From: Corynespora cassiicola
Taxonomy: Eukaryota > Ascomycota > Dothideomycetes > Pleosporales > Corynesporascaceae
Assembly: GCA_022059125.1 (NCBI GenBank)
Contig: JAEUWY010000005.1
Location: 5,766,001 to 5,830,000, forward strand
DNA: 64,000 nucleotides
Direction of reading: 5' to 3'
Positions 22,738-35,135 of this stretch are shown one piece after another. The first letter of the stretch is position 1, and each line of letters begins with the position of its first letter. The translations under genes were made by a program, and so were the position numbers. Below the pieces are notes generated by a model. It saw nothing but the letters and a program-made list of their open reading frames with translations, did not search any database and was not told the DNA's origin.

Positions 22738-24711
22738 CTAATTCCTACTCGATTCTTTCGCTGTTCCTTTATTGCCGGCAGATGTGATCGAAGCCCTCGA
22801 GTTCCACGCATCAGAAATGATCTCCACAGTGATTTTGATCTCGTTCCTGACATTGATGCGGGGAAATCTAGTCGATGCGGTACTCTCACCGGAAGACCCT
22901 TTTACTTCGTACGCTTGCGGGAGAGCAGTGATGTCTTTCGGATCCTCGAAGTGGTGGAATGTGCCATCGTCCGTGTACACCGATCCACGCTCGATCTGAG
23001 TATTGTTGACGCCGCGCAATGTACGGTCGTTGTCGGCGGTGTTGATGGGCTGTTCGAGGTAGAGAAGACCACCATTGTTTTCGGGTTTGGGCGGTCTTCC
23101 TTCCCACTTGACGTATTCGGTGAGTTGGAAGCAGTTGTCGGATGATTTCCTGTGATGGGGCCACGGGATACTGCTCTTGGACCCATTGGAAGCTTTGCGG
23201 GTGCGATTCAGTCTAGATTGGGAGACAGAACTAATGTTCTCTTTCACATCGACTCTGTAACCGTGATCGGGGGTCATGGTGTGGCACCTCTGGAACCTGT
23301 CGTTTCTCGAAAAGACGCGTTTCTGGAGGGCGCGCAGACCTGGCAGACATGCCACTATTATGCCGATATGAACTTCGAGTGTCGACCAGTAGCCAAGGGC
23401 CGTATAATCCCACGTGATGTTCTGAGAGTTTGCGAATTGGAGCAGGCAGTTCAGGCGCAGAATGCTGATAACAGTCACGCTAAGCGGAAGTTAGTAGGAT
23501 TCCTTGAAACTAGGAGTTAGACCTTACACGCTGCCACCCGTGAACATGAAGAGAATCCCTATTTTCCTAGAAGGGCTCATAACTAGTTTGTAGGTCGGCA
23601 CAATCGGCAAAGCAATGACAACAAGGTCAAGGGCTATGTTGAATGCCGCGCTCAACCACCCCTCAAGATGGAGATTGATGCATTTTCCAGCATGCTCACC
23701 GTGCCACCAGTTCCATGCGTACTGGATTGGGTAGCATTGCACTGCAGCAGCAATCACAAAGCCAACAATATAACAAACGCAAAGAACAATTGTCGCGTAG
23801 ACGCAGTGCCGGAAAATGCGGTGTGGAAAAATCCGTAGATAGAAAAGGAGGATTGAGATCTTTGTCAAGGCGACCGAAGAAAGGTATAGTAGTTCGTCGT
23901 AATAGTAATACTGAATGATTACTTCGTCAGCAGTCTGATCGAATTGAATCGATGATTCCGAACACCTGCCTTCATAATGCGCGTTATGCTGTCAAACGGC
24001 ACTGTCCACATATCTCTCCCAAGGCCTTCATGCGCAACTGAGCTTGATTAGTTTGGTTGGTTCTGTGGCACTCAGGTATGACTCACGGAAGTGAGAAAGT
24101 ATCGTAAGCGGTAGCACAAGCACCTTTGTGCCACGTTAGCAACTTTGCAGCCGAGAGCAGAGCGGTAAATCATTACCATGGTAGCGACCATTGCCCAGTC
24201 ATCATTGCCCCAGTTTCCCCCGAGAAGGGACATGCGAACAGCCACACGTAAAAAGAAGACTAAAAATGCCATGGTGCCACCGATGATCGCTGTGTTTGAG
24301 ATGCGCTTAGAGTGATCGCGTACTGGATGTTCAAAGGCGTATTCGGTAAAGTTTTTGGCCGCTGATAGGGATTAGTAGAATGAAGTATTGGGAGCTCAGT
24401 TATCCTACCAAGCGACTCTTTGATTGTACAACCGGTAGCGACACAACGAGACAATATACCCTCCACAATGCCGTCATAAGAAAGACAATGAATGTCGGAC
24501 ATGTCGCATATAGGGAACGTGAATGCCATTTCCAGACAATCGGCCTGGACCCCAAATTAGCTTTACTAAAGGACAATGATGCTGGAAAGATACTTACAGC
24601 GCATTTTGGAAGCTTTTCCTTTGCCTGCTGGATTACAGAATGGCCGTCGAAAGCGACCGCGTAGTCAAGAACGATGATAGGCAACAGGATGAATGCTGTA
24701 GCCAGCCTCAT
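22738..24711 (-). CDS. CFEM-domain, Pth11-like seven-helix receptor (559 aa)
   Basis: Seven predicted exons: 24711-24598, 24544-24409, 24361-24177, 24123-24087, 24037-23966, 23921-23528 and 23479-22738; every phase agrees. A signal peptide (residues 1-20) is followed by a CFEM domain with Cys at 37, 41, 51, 58, 72 and 77 (KCAADCLEMAF, then RCVATGCTIKESL). A seven-helix membrane part of the fungal Pth11/rhodopsin-like family follows, with GNWGNDDWAMVATM, the typical GLGRDMWTVPFD loop, ALTKISILLFYLRIF and WNWWHGEHAGKC. The cytosolic tail of about 200 residues is polar. Such receptors act in surface sensing in plant-associated fungi, but the ligand is unknown. One odd point: the usual CxC of the CFEM domain reads Cys58-Leu-Ser60. 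The 44-base intron at 23922-23965 is the least certain junction. The gene stands alone between gene-poor flanks. Confidence 0.92.
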
Positions 24712-26951
24712 GATAGAATTTAGAGCAGGAATGAAGTCTTGTGGTTCCTTTCAGGAGCAATAGAGCTCACGGTATCCTGCGTAATGTATTCAGTGTCCGT
24801 CCGCAGTAGTACTCCTCCGTGAGGCTGAACACCGCCTTTCGCCAGGGACCAGCCCAGTTCTGAAGTTGTTCCCGCAAATATCGGGGTATGAAGATCTTAT
24901 AGGGGAATAGAGAATGGCATATTAGTAAATGTGGTGTAAGACTGGAGCAGGGTATGTGCGAAGAGGTGTGGGGTGATGTGTGGAGTCAAAACTTGGAAGG
25001 AGAGGAGTCATAGGGACGTCCCATGTGCAGCCTCAAGGCGAGAAAGACGAGAACTTATCAAACTGCGACGTTCTCTGGCCTCCCCGTGCTACGGTTGTCG
25101 ATGGGTCTCGCGTGGTTAATAGGGTTCGCATACATGGGCCATGCATGTCTAAACCCTTCTTCGGAAACCCACTTGGTGAACGAAGGACGGATGATCGGCC
25201 AGTAAAATTGGATCTGATCTGGACTTTCTAGGTTAAGGCCCGATGCAAATAGGAGCCCGAAACCTCCTTGAGAGTGTGATGTGAACTGCACCGTGGGGCG
25301 GAATCATTCCGAAGTTGAAGGGAATTCTTAAATCTTGTGTTTGGCATGGCACAATGGCGGTGGTAAGTCTTAAAGGGATCTCCTGAGGCAACTGATGATA
25401 CATGATCTACCATTGAGGAAATGCAGGCCACAACTTCGTAATGAGTCTTCGAGCATCTAGGCATTCGGGGGAAACTGAATGAAGCGCAAGAAGCTCCGTG
25501 CCCCTCAGTGGGCTGACTGCGAAACTCCCGCTAAAATTCGAAATCGGAAGGACATCCGGCCTACTCCACTAGGATGTGGCACGGCTGTAGCCAGCCATGC
25601 TAGGACCCTAGGATTTGTGGCAGATGGACGAACTGCTTGTATGGTCCGTGCTGTATAATTGCCACGGGTAGGCTTTGGAAGAACTTAACTTCTTGCCGGC
25701 AGATTAGAGCTTAGTGATCGTGATGAACAGAGTTGATGCCGTAGAATAGGAGCGAAGAGCCATTTCACGCGGTAGCCGAGTCGACTCCTGTTGTACAGAC
25801 CACATCTGCCATATTGGGGTTGGCACTGCAAGGGCCCACAAATGAAACATTCTTGCTGCTCCGCGAATGCCAGCCCAGGTGAATGCCTGTCAAGGCGAAG
25901 GATTTGGCCATGCTGCACTGTGTTTCGTTATACGTCCATGGTCTTGGCTGGAGTCATCCAGCCGACGCGGAAGCTTGCACGCCATAAGCCTAAGGAACCG
26001 CTAGTAGATGATAGTCAAAGAAGTCATTTACGGCAGAGATGCGTTCTCAAAAATAAGAGAAAAAGGCAATCGCTTCGAGAAAACTAGATTGATTGGGCAA
26101 AGGCTGAAGGGGAGACTTTTTTTTTTGGTGGTCATATTCTGACCTCCTGAAACTTTTGTAGGGGAAAGGCCACACCCAAGACTTGATTGGACCGTGTTGC
26201 TCGTTTTAGAAAATTGAAGTGGAGCACCCGGGCTTGAGGGCGGGCTATGATCAGTTTTGATACATGAAGCACTTTGTCTGAGGCAAACACGGTTGTCGCC
26301 GAAGCACACGACACAGCTAGCTAGACATGGTGGTGACAAGCACATCGCAGCGGGTTTGTTGAAAGGACATCGGTGTCCTGGTCTAAAGCGCACGATTCGT
26401 TTCGAAAGATGTTCCTACCCAAATGCGCGCCCATGATAGTGCAGCCAATATTAGATGGGGTCGTCGCGATCGGGGAATCTGCTAGCAACTGGATGCCACA
26501 TTCGTACGTTGATGCCGGATATCGGAAGCTCCCCGAGACATGGAAAGGAGTCGTTTGGCTCAGGGGTTGCCCGAAAGAGCTCCGCGGAGGAAATGAGAGG
26601 GCGAGCAATTAGCCGAGATCACGTGTTCCTCTGCACATCCACGGACGAGAAGAGCCTGGGAGGTTTAGTGGTTGGAGATCACTTAGTTTCTAGAGCTAGA
26701 TCCCTTTAAAACATCCAGCACTCTCTCCAAGTATGTTCCTCTCCTCTCTCGGTCTTGCTGAACAGCATTCGCCTCGTTTGGACACCATGGAGATGATACC
26801 TGATTGAAGCTCCTAACCGTGGACGTGGAAGAATACCCACTAAAAACTGGAGCTTCCCTTGCGCAGAGAGCTTGAAAAGTACTCACCTTTTCAGCCAAAC
26901 ATTCTCCATATGCATTTCTTGCAAGTGCACAGTGCTGCACAGTTGTTGAGT
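24712..26951. other. Intergenic region without supported genes
   Basis: About 2.2 kb holding the receptor gene's promoter and, at its right end, the 3' UTR of the MFS transporter. Both strands were read: open frames are all under about 125 codons and none has a recognisable motif. Nothing else is seen. Confidence 0.55.
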
Positions 26952-28380
26952 TTATTCATCTCGTTTGGGAACTTTAGGAATCACGGCCCATGCCAGGCCC
27001 ATCGCAACGATGAGTCCGACGAGGATAGGCTGCATCACCTTTACGCCCGCCTTGCTTGCAATCACCCCCGTCAATGCAGGGAAGAGGGCCCCCCCAGCTT
27101 GGGCCAAAACGAAAACGAAGCCGAGTGCCGTGGGCTGGATCCGCTTATCGAATAGCTTGGATGCTATTGACATTCCCTGCAAAAGTCAGCAGCGAACAAG
27201 GCCAGGACAAGAATACTAACTGTGGCAAACATGGGGCCATGGAAAAAACCAAGCAAGCAAATGGCTACAGAACTGCTGATCAGGTTTGGGACCAGCCAGA
27301 AAATGAGCTGGAAGGCGAGGGTAAGAAAACAGTAGATCATTGTCATCCTGCGCTCGCCGAAGCGATGAGTTGGCTCTGCCAGTAACACACGACCGAGAAA
27401 TACGCCTCCCCACAGGCCTGCGGGAACGTAGCCAACGTCAGAAAGCCGCCCATTGCGCGCAGAAATCAGGTACTCGACCACCCAGCCACCGGCGGTGATG
27501 GCCACGCCCAACATGAAGAAGTAGAAGAGGGAGAGGGAGTATACAGAAGGTGATTTGAAGGTATCCATCACGTCGCGAGAAGCATTCTTGCTTCGACTTG
27601 TCTCGTCTTGATTTCCATCTTGAGCCAAAGGCTTCGCATGTAGTTTGAGGCTGTCTCGGAAGGCGATGAGTACAGCTACGACGTTGATGGCCCCTACACC
27701 GACCAGGAAGATGTAGAAGAGCGGCCACTGTTCGTTCACCCGCGATGCAATCGACGTGGCAACAAAAGGAGCAACAAGGCAGCCGGCGGCATAGCAGGCA
27801 TGTATGAAGCCAAGCCATCTATGGGCACCCTTGACAGAGGCGACAAAGGTATTGGAGTGCGAGTCCTGGTAGGCCATTCCAGCAGCCTGGAGGAAGAAGG
27901 TGACAACAAACAGACCAAACGGGGGCTTCCAAAAGCGGAGGAGCTGTGCCAAGAGCTGGAGACTGGTGCCGACGGTCAAGATGGAGCCCAGGTCTAGGAA
28001 GCCAGAAATATGGCTATTCGTTGCTGCGGCCAGCACCCAGCCGAGAAACGTTGACGCATAGCTATCCCGAGTTAGCCCAAGATGGCAGATGACGTGGAGT
28101 TAGGACGATGATGATGAACGTACATGAGGGCAACATGTTCGGTTCCCACGCTGTAGGTTCGCAGGATATAAGGCGTCAGTGCCCCGAGACTGCCATCATT
28201 GGTACCGGAAAAGAAGAAGGAGAAGCCGGCGACGATGATTTTGAGAACACTACCCCGATCCAGGCCCGGAGGGCCATCGGGCGGTTCTGGGCCAGAGCCA
28301 TGGACGGGTTGAAGTTCGATATCACGTGTTGGCTCTGCAAGCTGCCGAGGCCCTGTTTCCACCACCGTCTGGGTAGCCAT
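26952..28380 (-). CDS. Major facilitator superfamily transporter, Bsc6/fucose-permease-like (440 aa)
   Basis: Three predicted exons: 28380-28124, 28061-27221 and 27176-26952. A further in-frame GTG lies upstream, so the ATG at 28380 (MATQTVVETG) is taken as the start. The N-terminal cytosolic segment is about 50 residues, followed by roughly 11-12 hydrophobic helices. Typical pieces are AGFSFFFSGTNDGSLGALTPYI in helix 1, GHRWLGF-like AHRWLGFIHACYAAGCLVAPF, a charged central loop (KPLAQDGNQDETSRSKNASRD), then GRLSDVGYVPAGLWGGVFLGR and FGERRMTMIY. The pattern matches fungal proteins named after yeast Bsc6 and related to fucose permeases. The substrate cannot be predicted. It is divergent from the small membrane protein at 28975 and shares its upstream region. 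Confidence 0.9.
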
Positions 28381-28974
28381 GGATCCGTTCACAGCAAGAG
28401 CGACGAGGTGCAGGCCATTTTTATATCTTCAAGGCGAACAGCACCTCCCCTCGCAAACATTACCTGATGCAGGACCGGTAGAGGAGAGTCGGTTGGTGGG
28501 CGGGGAGGGGCCGGGGATCTGCCGGCGGAAGACGAGCCGGGTGCCGGGCGTGACCGGATTGGGCAGGCGGGCCCGCAAGGCCATGTACAGGTGGGTGGGC
28601 AGCGTCTACCAGACAGCGGCGGCATACAAAACACCACGCAGGCGTGCACAACGGTTGCCCACCTTTTTGTGACGCAGTGTCACCCCAGGAGTGCGGCCAC
28701 GGTGATTTGCCTCGTAGGCGAAGTGTTCTGATTGGACGCGACGGCTCGCCTTTTCGACTCCGCCCCTCGACGGGCTGGCCGCACGCCAATAGCTTCGTGC
28801 TCACATGCATCCATTGAGGCTGAGCATAACGGACCCAACGCCTTTTGCCCATCATGAAGTCGCCCTCTCCTCTCTCCTCTCCCTTCCGCGAGCCTTACGC
28901 GTCCGGCATCAACTCTTTCGCCTTCCTTGTGCCATAGCAATCGCCTTTCGGCCCGGCTCTACCCTGACATCATA
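28381..28974. promoter_or_regulatory. Shared intergenic region between two divergent genes
   Basis: 594 bases lie between the start codons of the MFS transporter (minus) and the small membrane protein (plus), so both promoters must lie here. The segment is GC-rich; a CCAAT box (28786-28790, plus strand) is present, but I cannot assign it to either gene. Confidence 0.5.
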
Positions 28975-29733
28975 ATGCTCCTCGGCGGGTTGGAAATCGT
29001 CGTCGGCGGCATCCTCATCCACCGCTACCAGACCAAAAAGCACGAGAAGAAGCGACTCCAGGACGAGGCTCTCTACCGCCGTCACAACACGTTTCCTGGC
29101 GCGAAGCCGCCGCAGCCATATCAGCACGACCCTTTTGCCTACCCAGAACACCATATCCCCGCCGTCGCTCCACAGAAATATGCGTGTTATGGCACCGTTC
29201 AGCAGCCGCAGTTCCAACCTCAGGTGTTGCCACAACAGCACATTCAGTCGCCTTTCGACCCCCAACACAAACCCCAATGCGAACCTCAGCCCCAACTCCA
29301 GCCTCAGCCTCATCCACGCACGCCGATTCAGCATGCCCCGACCTTCAACATACCCCGCCGCCCACTGCCGCAGCAGCGACCGCAGTTGATACAGCCTCTC
29401 CAACGATCCGATTCCTTTGCGACAATATCAAGAATGCCCGTAGCCAATGGCTGGAGACCACACGACGTCGACGTCGACGACGACAACAACACCCCGAGCC
29501 TCCCGCCACGCCGTCAACAATCAAACCTACAACCTCCATCTAATTCCCCCTACTCGGTCTCGGGTTTCTCGGTTTCAGTGCCAGCATTCGGTTCGTCCGC
29601 GAACGCGCCCTTGACCTATGCCCCGAGTCCGACCGTGGGGAGGCAGACTGTTGATGATAATTGGGAAACGTATGGTTCGCCACCTGCCCATCAAGACAGC
29701 GAAAACGACCCGCCGCCGCCCTATCAACCTTGA
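28975..29733 (+). CDS. Small single-pass membrane protein with Gln/Pro-rich tail and PPPPY motif (252 aa)
   Basis: The start is the first ATG in frame (MLLGGLEIVVGGILIHRYQTKKHEKKR); the open frame extends a little upstream without ATG. One N-terminal hydrophobic helix (about residues 2-17) is followed by a strongly basic segment, which predicts an N-out, C-in anchor. The rest is low complexity: Gln/Pro-rich at about 65-155, an acidic Asp run near 175-180, then Ser-rich, ending in DPPPPYQP. PPxY is the known binding motif for WW domains such as those of Rsp5/Nedd4 ubiquitin ligases, so a ligase-adaptor role is conceivable. That is inference; no arrestin fold or enzyme domain is seen. I do not recognise the family. 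No intron is needed. Confidence 0.8.
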   Translation: MLLGGLEIVVGGILIHRYQTKKHEKKRLQDEALYRRHNTFPGAKPPQPYQHDPFAYPEHHIPAVAPQKYACYGTVQQPQFQPQVLPQQHIQSPFDPQHKPQCEPQPQLQPQPHPRTPIQHAPTFNIPRRPLPQQRPQLIQPLQRSDSFATISRMPVANGWRPHDVDVDDDNNTPSLPPRRQQSNLQPPSNSPYSVSGFSVSVPAFGSSANAPLTYAPSPTVGRQTVDDNWETYGSPPAHQDSENDPPPPYQP

Positions 29734-30443
29734 CAAGGATAAATTGGATAGATGGATTTTTTTCTACCTTTTTTTTAATGGAAAATTTCTCTTTTTTCTC
29801 TATTAGCTATTCGATGTCTTAATTAATGTAGCTCGTTCTTATACCCAATACAACTCTTTTACACTCACCCTTTTGGAGCGCTCAACATTTGCATGCCGTG
29901 GTTTAGGCTGGGTAGTGGTCTGCAAGATTGTGTGATTCGCGATACCCCTCTTGCACAGTTATACTTGTAAATGTGAGAAAGGGACTGCTCTAGTTCTTTG
30001 TATGGCCTTCTAAAGCTTCTATCTTTCAAATCCAAGTGTTTGCCTTATAAGCAGCGAAAAAAGCAAAGATGGGACTTTATCGCTTACGGGAATTCGGGGA
30101 CTTGGCGGGACCGAGACATGTGACATGATTTCAAAGCAAGATACAAGAGACGCTTCCACAGCCCAATAAGCAATGCCTCTGCCCCTCAGCCTCCCATTGC
30201 TTCTCCACTATATCATATGTATCCTTGCCATCTTATTGCATGCGGAAATACATACCATAGAACCTCCGGATCTTGAGACATGGACAATGTTGATATGGCA
30301 TCACCACATGCGATCGGAGTTGTTGTGAGAAAGCATATAAGAGAATATGAATTGCTGTTTGCTCAGAACATTTGCCTTGCATCCTTTTGTTCTTATCTTT
30401 CAAGCTGTTCTGTGTCTCCCTCAGCTACAAACGTGAATACAAC
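29734..30443. other. Intergenic region upstream of the SDR gene
   Basis: AT-richer than its neighbours, with a T-rich 3' UTR directly after the small membrane protein gene. A TATA-like sequence (ACTATATCATATG) lies near 30208, about 235 bases before the SDR start. No gene is seen. Confidence 0.55.
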
Positions 30444-31534
30444 ATGGGTCTTGACGCGGCTTCGCTCTTTAACGTCAATGGCATGGTGGCCGTAATTACC
30501 GGTGGCAGCTCTGGTATTGGCGCCATTTGGGCCCATGCTCTCGATCAAAACGGTGCCGCCAAGGTCTTCATTCTGGGTCGTCGAGAAAACAGATTGAAAG
30601 AGGTTGCAGCTGCCGCAGTATGTATCCCATCACTTCCTCTACCAGAAACACCCTTTTCCTTGACACAGAGCGCTACTACAAGAGCGCTCCCAAAATTACC
30701 ACCTGGAGTAATGCATGATGACATAGAATTCCGTGGGACCCCTTCATCGCGTCATCTAATCCGAATCTAGAAAAACAAAACCCTCATTCCTATCGTATGC
30801 GACTGCACCGACAAAGAGTCTCTGCAAGCTGCCGCGGCAGAAATCGAGAAACAGACACCATTCATCAACCTCCTCATTGCCAACGCAGGCGTGCTCTGCA
30901 AGGTTACTGGTCTAGTTCCGCGCCCAGAAGGTACGACGGTGGAGCAAGTGGCACAAGATCTGTGGGAGAAGACGACGTGGGAGGACGCGGACAACTGCCT
31001 TGCTACCAACATTGCCGGATCCTACTTCACCTTCCTCGCTTTTCTGAAGCTGTTGGGCGCTGGCAACGAGCACCCTGACAGCAAATGGAAGGGGCTTGTC
31101 CAAAGCCAGTTCATCACGAACAGCAGCGCTGGTGGCCTGTGGCGCGGCGAAGAACCCGCCTACATGTACAATGCAAGCAAATCTGCCCTCATCAATCTGA
31201 CGAAGAATATCGCCACGGCGTTTGCGAAATACCGCATCCGAGCCAACACCATCGCTCCGGGCCTGTTCCTAACCGAGATCAACGAGAATGACTTCTCAAG
31301 GGACCCGGATCCTAAGCTTCCAGGGAGTTACCCGGCCTCATGGCTGCCTGCTACTCGGGCCGGCGATGACGAGGTGCGTGTGCATGTGTTCCAATTGAAT
31401 ACAATAAGACTAACTCGTTCTAGGATATCGCAGGAGTTATGCTGTTTTTGGCGTCTCGGGCAGGAGGCTATATCAACGGCTGTGTACTGCTCCCAGATGG
31501 TGGAATGGTCTCTACTAAGCCGAGCTCTTACTAA
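30444..31534 (+). CDS. Short-chain dehydrogenase/reductase (295 aa)
   Basis: Three predicted exons: 30444-30617, 30771-31373 and 31424-31534. It has the full classical SDR set: TGGSSGIG nucleotide-binding turn (residues 19-26), NAG in ANAGVL, the catalytic Ser in NSSAGG (176/177), the catalytic Y191 and K195 in YMYNASK, and an IAPG segment. The C-terminal end INGCVLLPDGGM is typical of the fold. It should use NAD(P)H to reduce a ketone or oxidise an alcohol; the substrate is not readable. It resembles fungal proteins annotated as 3-oxoacyl-reductase or RhlG-like. The first intron (153 bases) is longer than most here and is open in frame up to the TAG of its own acceptor, so retention would truncate the protein after the cofactor-binding half-domain. 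Confidence 0.93.
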
Positions 31535-32157
31535 GCATTGACATGCTATCCCACGACAGTATAACGGTGCGTACCACTACGGGGTTGAGTTATGGCATAC
31601 AGCCTAGACTGGTTGTTTCTAGAGAAAAGTCTGTAGCAGATGGCGGAGCAACTACGATAGCAATGAATGCATTACGGCACTTTTAATGTCTGCCCCCGCG
31701 CTTCCCCACGGCGGGGAATTTCCAGCCGAGAACGCCCATCTCCGCATCAACACCATGCGGACCTCTCAGGCGAGTGATGTGTGCCAAGGCGACAGCCGTC
31801 ATCACCACCCCATCTTAACTGCTACAAGCAGTGCGCCAAGAAGATACCCCGCTGCCGTAATGTGACCATTGTGCAACGCTTTCTCAATGCGGCAGCTGTC
31901 AGAGATCGCGACATGCCATGGTCACTCACTATCCTGACCTCTGCCGGCACAGCATGCTGATAGTCCCACCAACATCGATAGCTACCATGCAGCCCGGCGC
32001 GCTCCGGCAGCCGAAGTCGCTCGTGGACAGACGGAAAAAGAATTACGATCATGCAATAAGTACCGGGCTCCCGGTGCGACTGGAAATGCCTACGATATCG
32101 TCCAATTCCTGCCTTGTTCAGCGTTCAAGCACCTAGATCCGGTATTCAGCGGCGTGC
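31535..32157. other. Intergenic region between SDR and peptidase genes
   Basis: 623 bases with no open frame of note on either strand; it should contain the SDR 3' UTR and the promoter of the peptidase gene. Confidence 0.6.
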
Positions 32158-34527
32158 ATGATGCCTCGCCTCTTGCATTCGGCCCTGCTCCTAGGTGCCC
32201 TGGCCTACGCCTGCCAAAGAGATTGGGATTCCCTCCATCGCCGCGTCCACCAGCATCGAGCGCACAATCGACACGCAAAACGCGCCGAGGTAGAATATCC
32301 ACCTGTTCTATCCGAAGTCGAGTCGATTCTTGTGAACTCATTCGACAGTAAATCCATCAGTGACTGGTCTCATTACTACACCCATGGCGACCACTTGGGC
32401 TCTCATAATAAGTCCATGGCAGAATGGACGGCGCAAAAGTGGAGAGACGCCGGCTTCGAGGCCTATCTGGCCGAATACCCCATTTGGGTCACGTACCCCG
32501 AACATTCCAGCCTCACGCTTGTCAGACCTGATGGCACTACCCACGAAGCCAATTTGGTCGAAGATGTGCTAGAAGAAGACGATACCAGCAGTTACCCCAA
32601 TGTTATCCCTGCATTTCATGCAATGAGCGGAAGTGGCAACGTCACGGCAGAATACGTCTATGTTGGGTACGTACATCTAGCAACATGCTGTACCCTGGGC
32701 TAAGGCGCATGCAGACGTGGAACGCGAGCAGATTTCCAGGTCCTGAAAGACGCCGGCATAGAGTTGGAGGGCAAGATTGCCTTGGCCAACTATGGCGGCA
32801 TTTATCGCGGGACAAAGGTGAAGAATGCGCAGGAGAACGGATTGGCAGGCTGCATCATCTTCACGGACCCCCTCGACGATGGAGAGGTGACGGAAGAAAA
32901 CGGATACGAGGCCTACCCTAGTAAGCCCACGTCGAGTCTATCGGTCGAAAAACCAGCTCACAGCATACAGATGGCCCTGCGAGGAACCCTTCTTCGATTC
33001 AAAGAGGCAGTGTCCGGTTTTCCTCAATCTATTCTGGAGACCCTTCTACCGTAGGTTGGGCGTCGGCTCCCGATTCCCCGCGAGGAAATGTGTCCCTATA
33101 TAACCCCTCGATCCCATCTATTCCCCTCAGCATGAAGGATGCTCTCCCTCTGCTGCATGCATTGGAAGGCAATGGCGTTTCTGCCCAGGAAGCGAACCGA
33201 AGTGGCTGGATTGGCGGCTTTGGCAATGTCACATACGACAGTGGCCCTGCTCCGGGAGCCGTCGTCAACATGAATCACATCATGAACCAATGGATTGCTC
33301 CAGTGTGGGACGTCATTGGCGTTATCAATGGAACGAGCCCCGACGAAGTGGTTGTCGTGGGAAACCACAGAGATGCATGGGTGATCGGAGGGGCTGCAGA
33401 CCCCAACTCTGGGAGTGCCATTCTCATTGAGCTTGCGAACGCCTTTGGCAAGTTGGTCGCAAAAGGGTGGAAGCCACGCAGGACCATGTAAGCATATTGC
33501 AGCCCACCCTAAGACATCATAAGGCTGATGGTTTCTATAGCGTCTTGGGCTCTTGGGATGCTGAAGAGTTCGGCCTCCAAGGCTCAACCGAATGGGTGGA
33601 ATCTCATCTGCCCTGGCTCACTACTACGGCTGTCGCGTACCTCAACATTGACATTGGCGTTTCAGGACCTCGCACTGCCTTCTCTGGTAGTGGAGAAATC
33701 CAGACTTTTGTCGTTGAACAAATGAAAAAGATCCTTTACCCAGAAGGTTGGGGTGATTTCCCTACGCTGTACGACATGTGGTACAACGTTACCGAAGGCG
33801 AAATCCCGCCCCTCGGGAGCGGCAGCGACTATGCCAGCTTTTACCAAAACGGAATCGGATGTGTAAGCCACCTCATGATGATAGACTATACGCGGATACT
33901 GAGTTCAATATGCAGATTGATATAGGTTCCGACGGCGGCAGAACGGATCCCATCTATCACTACCATTCGAACTATGACTCGTACGCTTGGATGTCCCGCT
34001 TCGGAGACCCGGGCTTCAAATTGCATGCAGCCATGGGCCAATTTTTGTCCCTAATCCTTTATCACGTTGCTGACGACCCCGTGATCCCTTGGGATCTGCC
34101 CAACGCCGCGACCGTCCTTCAAGCCTACTACTCTGAACTCAATGACACGGTCGCCGAGTCTGATTTCCCAGATCTTGACATCAGTCCGATTGGGGAAGCT
34201 ATCGATGAATTCACAAACCAAGCGGAGCATATCGATACAATCGCAAAGCAGGCCGTTGTCTTCAACGATACCGTTATTCTAGACGTGGTGAACAGCAAGT
34301 ACAAGGACTTTTCGAGGGGATTCGCATCTGCTGGCGGGCTTCCAGGTCGTGAGACCTTCAAGAACACCATCTCTGCTCCCGGGATAGACAATGGCTATGG
34401 TGCAGATGTTTTCCCCGCAGTCACGGACAATATCAATGCAGCGAACCGCGAGGCTGCAGAGGAATGGATTGAGAAGACTGCGAGGGCGGTGTTGCGAGCT
34501 GCAGAGATTCTAGAGATTGGTAATTGA
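32158..34527 (+). CDS. Secreted M28 metallopeptidase, glutamate carboxypeptidase II / transferrin-receptor type (721 aa)
   Basis: Five predicted exons: 32158-32666, 32715-32920, 32971-33487, 33541-33862 and 33916-34527; phases agree throughout. An N-terminal signal peptide (LLHSALLLGALAYA) is followed by a pro-like segment. A PA insert domain (about 170-290; GKIALANYGGIYRGTKVKNA) is followed by the M28 catalytic domain. Zinc-site residues: H371 and D382 in HRDAWVIGGAADPNSG, the E419-E420 pair in WDAEEFG, and H535 in YHSNYDS. A C-terminal dimerisation-like helical domain follows. Unlike animal GCPII there is a cleavable-looking signal rather than a membrane anchor, so it is probably secreted or vacuolar. 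Expected reaction: release of C-terminal acidic or other residues from peptides. Two ATGs are adjacent (32158, 32161); either may be used. Its neighbours include a second peptidase and transporters. Confidence 0.93.
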
Positions 34528-35135
34528 TGGGCTAGGTAACATTGATATTAGATACTACAACCCACTCATCGGTAATTCCTAATTTATCTCAATCCTTGCC
34601 AGGCCTTGTTTCTGGAAGAGGATCGGTGTTCAGGGCTACCCGATATTTAGATTCTGCGACTAGTCCGCCTGCGGTTAAGTTCCTGCAACCTGTGACTCTT
34701 AATTTGACTCCACTCTGGGGCATTCAATGGCTTGATTTACTAAGCCCTAACGTCAGTTGGTCTCATTGATTGATCCTGAATGTATGACTCCTCGCTCGAT
34801 ATCTGGTTCAGTTGCCGGTACCTTCCTAATTCGGTTAGATGGTTGGACTGGACAGTCATCATCGCAGCAATGAATCATCCGGAGATGCTGCCTTAGGCAT
34901 ACCCCTAATCTAAGGTCCACTACACGGGAATTAGCTGCGTGCTTTGTGGAAAATGCTCGCAGAGCGTCGCTCAAACGACTTGTGGGTGACGCTCCTGTTG
35001 CATTGAATGGCTATGGCGCAGCCCACATGTTTCGGTTAGATATGGCATAGATAAATCCCATCCATTTCAGTTGCTGAATCGGCAATCAAACCATCCCAAG
35101 TGTCAAGCATCATCAACACCGACGCCATCGTCATC
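34528..35135. other. Intergenic region between the two peptidase genes
   Basis: 608 bases, relatively AT-rich, with no supported open frame. It should contain the M28 gene's 3' UTR and the promoter of the S58-type gene. Confidence 0.6.
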
